A stretch of DNA of 64,000 nucleotides from Aeolococcus sp050734155 (GCA_050734155.1 JBOHUD010000064.1:1-64000), one strand, 5' to 3'. Positions 25,618 through 34,229 are shown, counted from the first letter of the stretch. Notes: a model not told the origin generated them from the letters alone. Program-made: numbers and translations.

Positions 25618-26910
25618 TCAGCCGGCGATGGCCATGACCTCGTTGTCGGTGTAGCCACAGGGGGCGGCGGTGCTGCCGTCCGGCCGGGTCACCCGCGAGT
25701 AGATGGCCGCCATCCGCTCCACGGCCCGAGCCCAGGTGAAGGTCGCGGCCCGGAGGCGCGCTGCCTCACCCATGCGCTGCCTCAGGCCGGCGCTGTCGAG
25801 CAGGGATGCGATCGCCTCGGCGAAGGCCTGGGGGTGACGATCGGCGACCAGGATGCCCGTCTCCCCGTCGGCGACGATCTCGGTGAGCCCGCCCACCGCA
25901 CTGGCGACCACCGGGGTGCCCAGGGCCTGCGCCTCCAGGGCCACCAGCCCGAAGGTCTCGGTGCGCGACGGGACCACGCAGATGTCGGCGAGGGTGTAGT
26001 AGTCGGCCAGGTCCTCGTGCTCGATCGCGCCGAGAAACCGCACCCGCGACTGCAACCCGTGGCCGCCGACCACCGCTTCCAGCCGCTGCCGCTCGCCGCC
26101 GTCCGCGGAGCCGTCACCGCTGTTCTCGCCGATGACCAGGGTGATGACGTCGTCGAAGCGTGGCTCAGCGCAGAGCCGGGCCATCGCCACCACCAGCGTC
26201 TCGGCCCCCTTGAGCGGCTCCAGCCGGCCGGCGAATAGCACCACGCGATGGCCGTCGAGGCCGAGCCCGTCGCGCAACGCGCGGGTGTCGGTGGGGTGGA
26301 GCACGCGGAGGTCGACCCCCGGCTGGGCGACGCAGATGCGATTGCGCGACGCGCCATAGAGGCGCATCAGGTCCTTGGCCTCGGCGACGCTCCCGCTGAC
26401 CAGCCGGTCGGCGGCGGCCACCAGGCGCGCCTCGGCGGCGGAGCGGCGCAGATCCAGCGGAAGCCCCACCCGCGCCTTGGCGCGGGCCAGGGTGTGGAAG
26501 GACTGCACCCAGGGGATGCGCCACAGCTCGCGCAACTGCTCAGCCACCAGGCCACCCAGCCAGTAGTGGCCGTGGACGACCACGTAGCCACGGCGCTCGC
26601 TGGTGGCGTGGGCCGCGACCGCATCGCTGAAGGAGTGGACATGGCCGACCAGGTCCCGTTTCGGCAGGGCCCGCGGTGGACCCACCTGGAGCCGGACCAG
26701 CCGGCTCATGGGCGCGATCAACTCCTCGGAAGGAGAGGTCGTGTCGTCGCGTCGCACGAACACGTCGGTGGGGATTCCGGACTCCGCCAGGCCCTCGCAG
26801 AGCCGCCGGACAGCCAGGTTGCCGCCGCCGTTCTCCCCCCGGCCGAGAGCGCCCAGGGGCGAGGCATGCATGCTGATGACCGCAACGGGACCTGAGATGT
26901 TGCGTGTCAT
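25618..26910 (-). CDS. Glycosyltransferase family 4, MshA-like
   Basis: A 430-residue GT-B fold glycosyltransferase. The N-terminal block ISMHASPLGALGRGENGGGN matches the donor/acceptor loop of MshA and sucrose-phosphate synthase-like enzymes. VVLFAGRLEPLKGAETLVVAM and the later SRTETFGLVALEAQALGTPVVAS are the nucleotide-sugar motifs (E-x7-E). It could transfer a sugar to inositol phosphate or to another small acceptor; mshB-D are not nearby. The start follows TAGACT by six bases, a leaderless signal. Confidence 0.85.
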   Translation of the reverse strand: MTRNISGPVAVISMHASPLGALGRGENGGGNLAVRRLCEGLAESGIPTDVFVRRDDTTSPSEELIAPMSRLVRLQVGPPRALPKRDLVGHVHSFSDAVAAHATSERRGYVVVHGHYWLGGLVAEQLRELWRIPWVQSFHTLARAKARVGLPLDLRRSAAEARLVAAADRLVSGSVAEAKDLMRLYGASRNRICVAQPGVDLRVLHPTDTRALRDGLGLDGHRVVLFAGRLEPLKGAETLVVAMARLCAEPRFDDVITLVIGENSGDGSADGGERQRLEAVVGGHGLQSRVRFLGAIEHEDLADYYTLADICVVPSRTETFGLVALEAQALGTPVVASAVGGLTEIVADGETGILVADRHPQAFAEAIASLLDSAGLRQRMGEAARLRAATFTWARAVERMAAIYSRVTRPDGSTAAPCGYTDNEVMAIAG

Positions 26911-27252
26911 GCGGGGAGTCTACCCGCACGCCCTGATCCCAACCCGGCTGCCACCGGGCCGGCGGTTGTCGCCGGGGACGAGCACCATCGGCACGCGGGC
27001 ACCGCCGGCTCGCCTACGGTGCCCCGCGCGCGAAGGCCCTCGGCGCTGCCGGCGTGGCGCAGAGGCTCTGGCCTTCCAATTCCGCCGAAGGGAGCCCGTC
27101 GCGTCGTGACGCGCCCAATGTCCCTCGACCGCGCCTCCGGATCGCTCGACCGGGCCGCCCGGAGCCGGCAGCTGCGCTCGCGTGTGGTTTCGAAATCGCC
27201 GCGGCGCGGGACTCTGGTTGTGTCCGATCCCGCAAGCACAGGAACATCGATC
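26911..27252. other. Intergenic stretch, no gene seen
   Basis: About 340 bases between the glycosyltransferase and a small frame. Apart from the glycosyltransferase -10 element I see no convincing coding frame, RNA gene or repeat. Open frames in it have no start signals and poor codon usage. Confidence 0.4.
26917..26922 (-). promoter_or_regulatory. -10 element TAGACT, leaderless glycosyltransferase mRNA
   Basis: TAGACT, six bases, then the ATG at 26910. The same hexamer at the same spacing precedes genes at 3935 and 53241. Confidence 0.45.
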
Positions 27253-27438
27253 ATGGAACCCCTGACCCCTCTCGCCCGTGCCGCCGGGGCGCTGCCGCCC
27301 GAATGGAAGTGGGTGGCGCTCTTCGCCCCGCCATCGCAGCACCAGGTCGAGTGGCGCACCTGGCTGGCCCAGGCACAGCAGGCCGAGCAGGCGGCGACGC
27401 TCCGCTACTGGGCTGCCCGGGTCGACCGCGCCGCCTGA
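27253..27438 (+). CDS. Hypothetical small protein
   Basis: The 61-residue frame is rich in Ala, Gln, Trp and Arg (PPEWKWVALFAPPSQHQVEW, then a helical Ala/Gln segment ending RYWAARVDRAA). AGGAA lies about 10 nt before the ATG. Its composition is unlike an accidental high-GC frame (four Trp, no poly-Arg). No family is recognised. It ends 92 bp before the cobalamin riboswitch and is probably independent of it. Confidence 0.45.
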   Translation: MEPLTPLARAAGALPPEWKWVALFAPPSQHQVEWRTWLAQAQQAEQAATLRYWAARVDRAA

Positions 27439-27530
27439 CCGCGCGCCGCGCCTGCTCGCGACAATCGGTTGAGCCAGAGGCGGCCGGTTTCACCGGCTGT
27501 GGCGGCCGTGTGGCACACTTGCCCGACCGC

Positions 27531-27676
27531 GCTCCGGCGACAGGGAATCCGGTGGGAATCCGGAGCTGTCGCGCAACTGTCAACGGGGAGCAGCCGGCCA
27601 CCGGTCACTGGGACACAGGTCCTGGGAAGACGGCCGAGCTGCACTGATCCGTGAGCCAGGAGACCTCCGCCGGAGC
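27531..27676 (+). ncRNA. Cobalamin riboswitch
   Basis: An AdoCbl-type riboswitch aptamer. The conserved core GGGAATCCGGTGGGAATCCG continues as GAGCTGTCGCGCAACTGT (27543-27580), and the closing B12 box is GAGCCAGGAGACCT (27653-27666). The terminal helix P1 is a perfect nine-base pairing, GCTCCGGCG (27531-27539) with CGCCGGAGC (27668-27676). It lies 95 nt before the first gene of the five-gene operon at 27772 and should switch that operon off when cobalamin is plentiful. Confidence 0.93.
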
Positions 27677-27746
27677 GGAACCACTCGAGCCCGCGCGAAA
27701 CGGGAAGCTGGGTCCCTCATGCGGCGAGGGTCTCATCCTTGCGGGA

Positions 27747-27765
27747 CTCCACACGCCGTGGGGAG
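27747..27765 (+). promoter_or_regulatory. Hairpin covering the first ribosome binding site
   Basis: CTCCAC (27747-27752) can pair with GTGGGGAG (27758-27765, one bulge). That region contains the GGGGAG Shine-Dalgarno of the gene at 27772. It is the likely expression platform, giving translational rather than transcriptional control. No terminator with a T run is seen in the 95-nt leader. Confidence 0.4.
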
Positions 27766-27771
27766 ACCTCG

Positions 27772-28983
27772 ATGAGACGCCAGATGACAGCGGTCGGCGC
27801 GACTCTGACCGCCCTGGGCATGGTGGCAACGATCGGGGTGGTGGCCGCGGCCGCCACGCCGCAGACAGCGCCGGCAACGGCGGCACTGCGCTACCTCTAC
27901 TCGCAGGTGGGCAGCGACGGCAGTGTGGCGGGATCCATGGGGGCCACCGAGGACACCGTGATCAGCGTTGCCGACAACGGCTACGACCCGGCCACGCTGA
28001 CCAACGCTTCGTCCGGCGCCTCGGCGTATGACTACCTCAGCGCCCACGCGTCCACCATCACCACCGCCGGTGGGGCTGCCAAGTACGTCCTGGCCTGGCT
28101 GGCCGCGGGCAGGCCCCATGCCATCGACGGCACCGCGCTGCTGGCCAGGCTGAACAGCCCGACCGCCGCCGGCGGATACCTGGAACCCAACGGCGCCTTC
28201 CACAACGCGGATTCCACCGTGGAGACGGCGAACGCGTTCTCGCAGTCGCTGGCCGTGCTCGCCGATGTCGCCGCCCGACACGTTCTGCCGGCCAACGCCA
28301 CCGGCTGGCTCACCTGCGCCCAGCGAGCGGACGGCGGCTTCGGCTACGCGATCCACGACACCGCCGCCATCCCTCCCGTCTCCTGCGGTGACACCTCGAG
28401 CGACAGCAACGACACCGCCATCGTGCTGGAGGCGCTGGGCGCGGCAGGGGTCACGTCCGCGGACGGCGCGGGGGCGAGCTACCTCCACGGTGTGCAGCAG
28501 CCGGATGGCGGCTTCGGTTTCGCCGCAGCCGGCCCCAGCGACCCGGGCAGCGACGCGGGCGCGATCCAGGCCCTGGTGGCCATCGGCCAGGATCCCACCG
28601 GCGCCGCGTGGACGCGGAGCGGGGGCGGCGATCCCATGGCCAACCTCGAGGCCTTCGCCGACCCCAAGGGCAGCGGCGGCTATGTGTTCCCCGGCAAGGC
28701 CAGCCCTGACGCGTTCACCACCAGCGCGGTTCCGCAGGCGCTGGCGCTCAAGCCCTACGGCGCTGCGACCAACATCGCGGCAGGAACCGCCCCAGCGCCG
28801 GCCACGCCGACGCCGGCGCCGACGCCGTCGCCAGCGGCACAGGGATCCGCTGGGATCACGGTGCCGTCGACGGGAGCATCAGGTGGTCCCGGTGGGACGG
28901 CAATCCCGCTGCTGCTGATCGGCCTCGGCGCCCTCCTGGTGGGCGCCTCCCGGCGGGCGCGGCGGCGGGCGGCCGCGCGGTGA
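27772..28983 (+). CDS. Secreted alpha/alpha-barrel protein, intrinsic factor-like
   Basis: A 403-residue exported protein. The signal sequence covers residues 1-28. Residues 36-330 are prenyltransferase/squalene-cyclase type repeats with QW-like motifs (CAQRADGGFGYA, VQQPDGGFGFA). A Thr/Pro linker (340-358) leads to VPSTG (364-368), a hydrophobic helix (376-392) and an Arg tail, a sortase-like or membrane anchor. The N-terminal domain of human intrinsic factor/transcobalamin has the same alpha6/alpha6 fold. With the B12 riboswitch upstream and an ECF transporter downstream, I infer a surface corrinoid-binding protein. GGGGAG lies six bases before the ATG. It overlaps the next gene by four bases. 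Confidence 0.8.
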   Translation: MRRQMTAVGATLTALGMVATIGVVAAAATPQTAPATAALRYLYSQVGSDGSVAGSMGATEDTVISVADNGYDPATLTNASSGASAYDYLSAHASTITTAGGAAKYVLAWLAAGRPHAIDGTALLARLNSPTAAGGYLEPNGAFHNADSTVETANAFSQSLAVLADVAARHVLPANATGWLTCAQRADGGFGYAIHDTAAIPPVSCGDTSSDSNDTAIVLEALGAAGVTSADGAGASYLHGVQQPDGGFGFAAAGPSDPGSDAGAIQALVAIGQDPTGAAWTRSGGGDPMANLEAFADPKGSGGYVFPGKASPDAFTTSAVPQALALKPYGAATNIAAGTAPAPATPTPAPTPSPAAQGSAGITVPSTGASGGPGGTAIPLLLIGLGALLVGASRRARRRAAAR

Positions 28984-29834
28984 CCAGCAGCCGCCGTGCT
29001 CCATTGCGTGCGCTGGCACGGGTTCTGGCGGTCGTGCCGGTGCTCGCGGCGGGCACGGTCGTCGGTTCGGTCACCGGGGTGGGACCGCACGTCGCCGGCT
29101 GTGCCCAGGCGTCGTCGGTGCACCACGCCGCGCTGGTCGCGGAACACGCCAGCGGGGCTGCGGTCACCGTGTGCGTTGCCTTCGCCGGGGACTCCATCAC
29201 CGGTGCGCAGCTGCTGGCCCGCAGCGGGGTGGAGTACGCCACCGCCGACTACGGCGGCACCGGGCAGGCGGTCTGTCAGATCGACTCAGAGCCGGCCCAG
29301 TACCCGTCCAGCTGCTGGACGGCGAGCAGTCCCTACTGGGCCATGTTCGTCAGCCGCGGTGGCGGCGCCTGGACGGTGTCCAGCCTCGGCATCTCGTCCC
29401 AGACGTTCCGTGACAGTGACGCGCTCGGCTTCCGCTACCAGGGCCAGAGCGACTATGCAAGTCCACCGTCGCCTCGGGGTGTGTGCCCGGCGGTGAGCTC
29501 CTCCGCCCCGACGCCCATGGCGACGGTCCAAGCCGGCGGCGCCGCCCATCCTGCCCGCTCCTCATCCGCCTCGACATCGCGGCCCACGGCGGCGGCCGCA
29601 GCCATCTCACCGACCGCCACCATCGTCGAGCCGTCACCGTCCACCGGCGAAGGCAGCGCGGCGCCGGCTCACGTGAACGCCACCACCGTCAGGGGGAGGC
29701 CCGCCGCGCCGGCGTTGGGCATGAGCACGGGCGCCTGGGCAGCCGCCTCTCTGGTCGCGGTTCTCCTGGTGCTGCTCGCCGTCCAGCTGACCCGCGCGCG
29801 CCGCCGGCGCCCGCCGGCGCGGAGGGCGCCTTGA
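28980..29834 (+). CDS. Secreted DUF4430-like protein, transcobalamin beta-domain type
   Basis: A 284-residue exported protein. A signal sequence is followed by a domain at about residues 60-157 with TGAQLLARSGVEYATADYGG, SPYWAMFVSRGGGAWTVSS and DSDALGFRYQGQ. This is the tyr/trp-rich pattern of DUF4430, the beta domain that closes over cobalamin in intrinsic factor and transcobalamin. Five Cys (41, 65, 99, 112, 169) could form disulfides. An Ala/Ser/Pro linker leads to a membrane helix (250-270) and an Arg tail. The GTG overlaps the preceding stop (GTGA), so both halves are co-translated. DUF4430 membership is by eye and needs a profile search. Confidence 0.72.
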   Translation: MTSSRRAPLRALARVLAVVPVLAAGTVVGSVTGVGPHVAGCAQASSVHHAALVAEHASGAAVTVCVAFAGDSITGAQLLARSGVEYATADYGGTGQAVCQIDSEPAQYPSSCWTASSPYWAMFVSRGGGAWTVSSLGISSQTFRDSDALGFRYQGQSDYASPPSPRGVCPAVSSSAPTPMATVQAGGAAHPARSSSASTSRPTAAAAAISPTATIVEPSPSTGEGSAAPAHVNATTVRGRPAAPALGMSTGAWAAASLVAVLLVLLAVQLTRARRRRPPARRAP

Positions 29835-29864
29835 GCGACACTCCCCGGGCCCATCTCCCCTGGA

Positions 29865-29894
29865 GCAGTGGCAGTGGCAGTGGCAGTGGCAGTG
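29865..29894 (+). repeat. Hexamer tandem repeat GCAGTG x5
   Basis: Five perfect tandem copies of GCAGTG lie in the 82-bp gap between the DUF4430-like gene and ecfT, 22 bp before the ecfT start. Such arrays vary in copy number by slippage. Here that would change the distance between the two genes. Confidence 0.9.
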
Positions 29895-29916
29895 ACGGCG
29901 CGGCCTGTCTGCCGAG

Positions 29917-30744
29917 ATGAAGCCGCTCGCCTTCGCCACCTGGTCCGCCGCCGCGCTGGTGGTCGTGCTCAGCAGCACCAACCCTGTGTACCGCGTGCTC
30001 GTCCTCCTCGTCGCGCTCAACGTGCTCCTCGCGCTGCGCCGTCGTGACGCATGGTTGCGTCCCCTGCTCGTCGGCGTGGGCATCGCCGCGCTGGTCGCCG
30101 CCGTGCTCAACATGGTGCTCAGCCATACCGGCGCGCACGTGCTGTTCACGGTGCCCGTGCAGATTCCCGGCATTGGTGGCTCGGTCACTGTCGAGTCGAT
30201 CCTCTACGGGATCGACGTCGCGCTGGGCATCTCGACGGCGGTGCTGGTCATCGCACCGCTCAGCTGCGTCCTGCGCCCACACGACCTCATCGACGCCTTC
30301 CCCGGGCCGCTGCAGCGCACCGCGGCGCTCACCGGGTCGGCGCTCAACCTGATCCCGGGGTTGGCGCGCAACGCCGTTGCCATCAACGAGGCGCAGCGCA
30401 TGCGCGGCTCTCACGGTGCGCGCCTGCGCGACTGGCACGCCGTGGCCGCGCCGGTGGTGCTCTCGGCGCTCGACGACTCCCTGCAGCTCGCCGAAGCGAT
30501 GGAGGCGCGGGGATTCGGCAGCGGTCCACGCACCCGCTACCTGATGACAGGGTGGGCGCTGCCGGAGGCGGCGGTGATCGTCTGCGCGCTGGCGGCGTTG
30601 GCGCTCACGGTGCTGGCCCGCATCTCTGGGAGCCTCCCCGACTGGTACCCGTTCCCGGTCGCCACCGTCCCCGTCATCGCGGTGATGCCCGTGGTGGCGT
30701 GCCTGCTCCTGGCCGCTCCACTGGTCGCATGGCAGCGCTCGTAG
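29917..30744 (+). CDS. ecfT: ECF transporter T component
   Basis: A 275-residue membrane coupling subunit of an energy-coupling-factor importer (CbiQ/EcfT family). About six hydrophobic helices surround the two cytoplasmic coupling helices. The second carries the signature EAMEARGFGSG, the A-R-G motif that docks into the ATPases. It would couple ATP hydrolysis to toppling of the S component. It lies in the riboswitch operon and overlaps the ATPase gene by 16 bp. Confidence 0.9.
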   Translation: MKPLAFATWSAAALVVVLSSTNPVYRVLVLLVALNVLLALRRRDAWLRPLLVGVGIAALVAAVLNMVLSHTGAHVLFTVPVQIPGIGGSVTVESILYGIDVALGISTAVLVIAPLSCVLRPHDLIDAFPGPLQRTAALTGSALNLIPGLARNAVAINEAQRMRGSHGARLRDWHAVAAPVVLSALDDSLQLAEAMEARGFGSGPRTRYLMTGWALPEAAVIVCALAALALTVLARISGSLPDWYPFPVATVPVIAVMPVVACLLLAAPLVAWQRS

Positions 30745-32324
30745 ACATCGCCTGCCTCGCCTACCGCTACCCGGAGATGTCCGCGCCCGCGCTCGACGCG
30801 GTCGACCTGGTCCTCGACTCCGGCATGTGCCTCGTCGCCGGTCCTTCGGGCGGAGGCAAGTCGACGCTCCTGCGTCTGCTCAACGGGCTGGTCCCCCATC
30901 TCCACGGCGGGCGCATCAGCGGCCGCGCGACGGTCGACGGCCGCGACGTGCTGCGCACGCCCGCGCGCCGGCTGGCCACGTCGGTGGGCTTCGTCTTCCA
31001 GGACGCGGAGCGCCAGGCGGTGCACGCCACCGTCGAGCGCGATGTCGCCTTCGGCCTGGAGAACCTGGGGACGGCGCCGGCGGCGATGCGGTTGCGGGTC
31101 GGTGAGATCATGGAACGGCTCGGCATCGTACACCTCGCGGAGCGCAGCATCGCCAGCCTCAGCGGCGGCGAGCGACAGCGGGTCGCGGTGGCCGGCGCGC
31201 TGGTGCTGCGGCCGCGCCTGCTGGTGCTCGACGAGCCGCTGTCCCAGCTCGACTCGCACGGCGCCCGTGCGCTGCTCGACCTCTGCGCGGAGCTGCGTGA
31301 CTCGGGCACGGCCGTCGCCATCTCCGAGCACCGCCTGGACGGTCTCCTGCCCATCGCCGAATCGGTGGTGAGCATCGCGGACGGCCATCTCACCGGCCCC
31401 GCCGCCGCAGCGCTGCTGGCGCCGGACCTCGACAGCGCCCCCCAGGTGGTGCGCCTGTCAGTCGCCATGGGCTGGTCGCCTCCGCTGCTCGACCCAGCCG
31501 ACATCGCGCTCCCGCCCTCCGTGGAATCGCGCGTTGCGCGAGCCCGCGTGGCGGCGACGACGGCGCCGCCGGCGTGGCGCCTCGACGCGGTCACCGCCGG
31601 CCACGACGACCTGCTCCGCGAGGTGACCGTTACCGCGCATGCCGGCGAGGTGGTGGCCGTGATGGGCCGCAACGGCGCCGGCAAGAGCACCCTGCTGCGG
31701 GTCGTCGCCGGGCTCGCCGCCGCACGATCGGGGGCTGTGTGGCGTGAGCAGGGTCGGGTTGCCTATCTCCCCCAGAACCCCGCCGCCCTCCTCCACCGCG
31801 ACAGCGTTGCCGCGGAGATCGAGTGGACCCTGCGCGCACAGGGCCGGCGTGGTGCCCCCACGGACCGGGACGCGCTCCGCGCCCTGCTGCGCGTCCTCGG
31901 CGTCGACGCCATCGCCGGCCGGGACCCGCGCGACCTCAGCAGCGGCCAGCGCCAGCGCGCCGCAGTCGCCGCCATCCTCTGCGGGTCGCCAGTGATCGCG
32001 CTTCTCGACGAACCCACGCGCGGGATGGATGGCCGGGCGCGCGACGGCCTGGTGGCGGCGGTGCGGATGCTGGCTGCCCGGGGCACCTCGGTGGTGGTGG
32101 CCACCCACGACAGCGACCTGGTCGCCTCGGTGGCCGACCGCGTGCTCGTGGTGGCGGACGGAGCGGTGCACGACCGCGGCGCGCCGGAGGCGGCGTTGAG
32201 CGGTGCCCGCAACGAGCACGCCACCCAGCTGGGACGTCTGTTCACCGCGCCGGGCCCGGTCACGGTGGAAGCCGTCGCCGCCCGTCTCGCCGGCGCGCGC
32301 TCCGGCACCATGGTGGCGACGTGA
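30729..32324 (+). CDS. ECF transporter ATPase, fused EcfA-EcfA'
   Basis: A 531-residue tandem ABC ATPase that supplies both nucleotide-binding domains of the importer. Domain 1 has Walker A GPSGGGKST (38-46), signature LSGGE (144-148) and Walker B LLVLDEP (164-170). Domain 2 has GRNGAGKST (313-321), LSSGQ (403-407), IALLDEP (423-429) and the switch His460. Both domains look catalytically complete. The fused form contrasts with separate ecfA1/A2 genes in Firmicutes. Overlaps ecfT by 16 bp and the S-component gene by four. Confidence 0.92.
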   Translation: MAALVDIACLAYRYPEMSAPALDAVDLVLDSGMCLVAGPSGGGKSTLLRLLNGLVPHLHGGRISGRATVDGRDVLRTPARRLATSVGFVFQDAERQAVHATVERDVAFGLENLGTAPAAMRLRVGEIMERLGIVHLAERSIASLSGGERQRVAVAGALVLRPRLLVLDEPLSQLDSHGARALLDLCAELRDSGTAVAISEHRLDGLLPIAESVVSIADGHLTGPAAAALLAPDLDSAPQVVRLSVAMGWSPPLLDPADIALPPSVESRVARARVAATTAPPAWRLDAVTAGHDDLLREVTVTAHAGEVVAVMGRNGAGKSTLLRVVAGLAAARSGAVWREQGRVAYLPQNPAALLHRDSVAAEIEWTLRAQGRRGAPTDRDALRALLRVLGVDAIAGRDPRDLSSGQRQRAAVAAILCGSPVIALLDEPTRGMDGRARDGLVAAVRMLAARGTSVVVATHDSDLVASVADRVLVVADGAVHDRGAPEAALSGARNEHATQLGRLFTAPGPVTVEAVAARLAGARSGTMVAT

Positions 32325-33076
32325 GGCTGGCCGCCATCAGCGCGGCCGGGGCTGCCCTGTTCCTCTGGCCCTTCACCGGTCTCGGCCCACCCGGAACCGC
32401 GGCCGCCGTCGCGGTCAGCCTGGGCTGCGTGGTGGTGCTGCTGGCGATCGAGACGATGAGCCGCCGCCTCGACACCCGCGGCCTGGCGCTGATCGCGGCC
32501 ATCGCCGCCATCGACTCCGCGCTGCGGCTGGCCCTGGTCAGCGGCATCGGCGGCTTCTCGCCGATGTTTCTGCTGGTGCTCTGCGCCGGCTACGCGATGG
32601 GCGCGGAGTTCGGGTTCCTCTGCGGCGCCTCGGCGCTGCTGGTGTCGGCGCTGGTCACGGCGGGGGTGGGACCGTGGCTGCCCTACGAGATGATCGCCGC
32701 CGGCTGGGTGGGCGCCGCCGCCGGCCTCGCCGGCGCTGGTCGCCGGGGCCGGCCCCCGCGGCGCCGCGACATCGTCGTCCTGGCCGCCGTCGGCGTGGTG
32801 GCCGGCTTCGGCTACGGGATGGTCATGGACGTGTGGGACTGGACGTTCTTCCGCGGAGCCCCGGACCTCGGGTTCGTGCCTGGCCTCCACGCCGCCGCGT
32901 CAGCTCTGCGTTTCGCCCACTTCTATGCGGCCACGTCGCTGGTGTACGACAGCTTCCGGGCGGCCGGCAACGCGATCCTGGTGATCCTGCTGGGGGCGCC
33001 GATCCTGAGCGCGCTGGCCCGGCTGCGCCGCCGCCACGCGGTGGTCATCGAGAACGCCGTTGCGCAGCTGGCGTGA
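32321..33076 (+). CDS. ECF transporter S component, probable cobalamin type
   Basis: A 251-residue membrane substrate-binding subunit with six or seven helices. The block FGFLCGASALLVSALVTAGVGPWLPYEMIAAGWVG is characteristic of one class of ECF S components with a G-P-W-x-P loop. The riboswitch and the two intrinsic-factor-like neighbours argue that the ligand is a corrinoid (as for CbrT), rather than another vitamin; this is inference. The GTG overlaps the ATPase stop (GTGA). It is the last gene of the operon. Confidence 0.82.
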   Translation: MRLAAISAAGAALFLWPFTGLGPPGTAAAVAVSLGCVVVLLAIETMSRRLDTRGLALIAAIAAIDSALRLALVSGIGGFSPMFLLVLCAGYAMGAEFGFLCGASALLVSALVTAGVGPWLPYEMIAAGWVGAAAGLAGAGRRGRPPRRRDIVVLAAVGVVAGFGYGMVMDVWDWTFFRGAPDLGFVPGLHAAASALRFAHFYAATSLVYDSFRAAGNAILVILLGAPILSALARLRRRHAVVIENAVAQLA

Positions 33077-33492
33077 GAGTCCGGTGACGGCGACGTGGGC
33101 GCCTGCACCCCCTGGCGGCGTGAGACGTTTCAAACAACCTTGGCGGTCCGTAAAGGTCCATCTCCACGCGGCTGAGCCAAGAGGGCGTCGTTGCCTTGGA
33201 TGATCAAGACGACCCAGTCGCCCTCCCTGGGGAAGCAGGTCACAGAACTCCCGTGGAAGGACATTGTCGGAGGATGTCGCAGCACCCGAATGACCCCATG
33301 GAGTGATCGATCACCGAGTGCTACACTACGCATCTTAGCCCGTCGTGGAACAGAAATCGAGGACCGGCGCGACAATGCTACCAGCGGCGCCATCTTGAGG
33401 CGGTCCCGCATGCATGCAATCAACCTCGCTTTCGCGGTGCTCCCTTTAGCAGGTGGCCCGTCTCCGCAAAGCGCTCTCAACCGTTTGCCGGG
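33077..33492. other. Gene-poor stretch of lower GC
   Basis: About 415 bases after the ECF operon. It has visibly more A and T than its surroundings. A short frame from 33413 begins with a weakly signal-like stretch (MHAINLAFAVLPLAGG) but stops at 33496, just where the next frame opens. No RNA gene or convincing coding sequence is seen. Confidence 0.4.
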
Positions 33493-34190
33493 TTGATCCC
33501 CGCAGCGTACAACCCGTGCACTTCCTCACATTACAATTTCGCGGGGCGCAGCACGGCGGCAACAAGCAACACTTTTGAGGGCATCTCGGCAAATCCAACA
33601 TACCGCGCCGACAATCTTTGCACGTCATACTGGGCCCTGACAATGCCGCGCTCACATGGAGCATGGTTTATGGCCATGACGGGGCGGGTTGGAGTCAGAC
33701 GGGCCAGTTCTATGCCACGAACCATGGATGCCAGTCACATTTCTCGCAGCAGGAGGAGAATGTCTCTTACTTCCTGCCCGTGACAGTGTTCGGCAGCTGT
33801 GTGACTCCGGGCCAGGTGCACGCGGTTTGGCAGCAATGCCTCCCGTCGAATGGGCACGTACGGGCCAATATTGACCTGAGTAACTTCAGCGAGACTCAGT
33901 ATCGCGTTTTCTCACAAGAAGGCAGCGGATCTGGGAGCGGCTGGGCACAGCCGTTTGAGGTGGAGGTCGAGGGCGAAACCAAGTACCCCCAGTCAGACGT
34001 ACCGGGAACATCGTCACTCCGCTCCGACTTCACCACCCTCGACGTGCAACGTTACAGCGACGATGCGTTCGAGACCGCTTGCAACAGCAATGCGGTCTTC
34101 TTCGACGACACCACCCTGGCACGATACTCTCAGTACCCACCAGGTTGTGATCATGTTCAGGTTTGGACGAACAATCCGGGTGGCCCCTAG
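33493..34190 (+). pseudogene. Secreted-type protein gene with a frameshift
   Basis: Two overlapping frames together read like one protein. The first (33493 to about 33630) reads NPCTSSHYNFAGRSTAAT and ends in NLCTSYW. The second (about 33632-34190) continues GPDNAALTWSMVYGHDGAGW and runs for 185 residues with paired Cys and a Tyr/Trp/Ser-rich, exported-protein composition. Adding one G to the GGG run at 33632-33634 joins them as ...YWGPDNAALTW.... It is either a real single-base deletion or a homopolymer error. No start with signal peptide is in frame; an upstream frame at 33413 may supply one. Family unknown. Confidence 0.5.
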
Positions 34191-34229
34191 GTTGATCGAG
34201 CCGCGCAGCGAGTTGATAGGACTGGTACC

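Noticed and set aside
27050..27125. Possible tRNA-Gly-like stretch with a TTCCAA anticodon-like loop
   Set aside because: No T-arm GGTTCGAATCC-type sequence and no acceptor stem pairing.
33130..33480. A 116-codon minus-strand frame after the ECF operon
   Set aside because: No start signals, atypical codon use, and it overlaps the region that may hold the 5' part of the frameshifted secreted gene.
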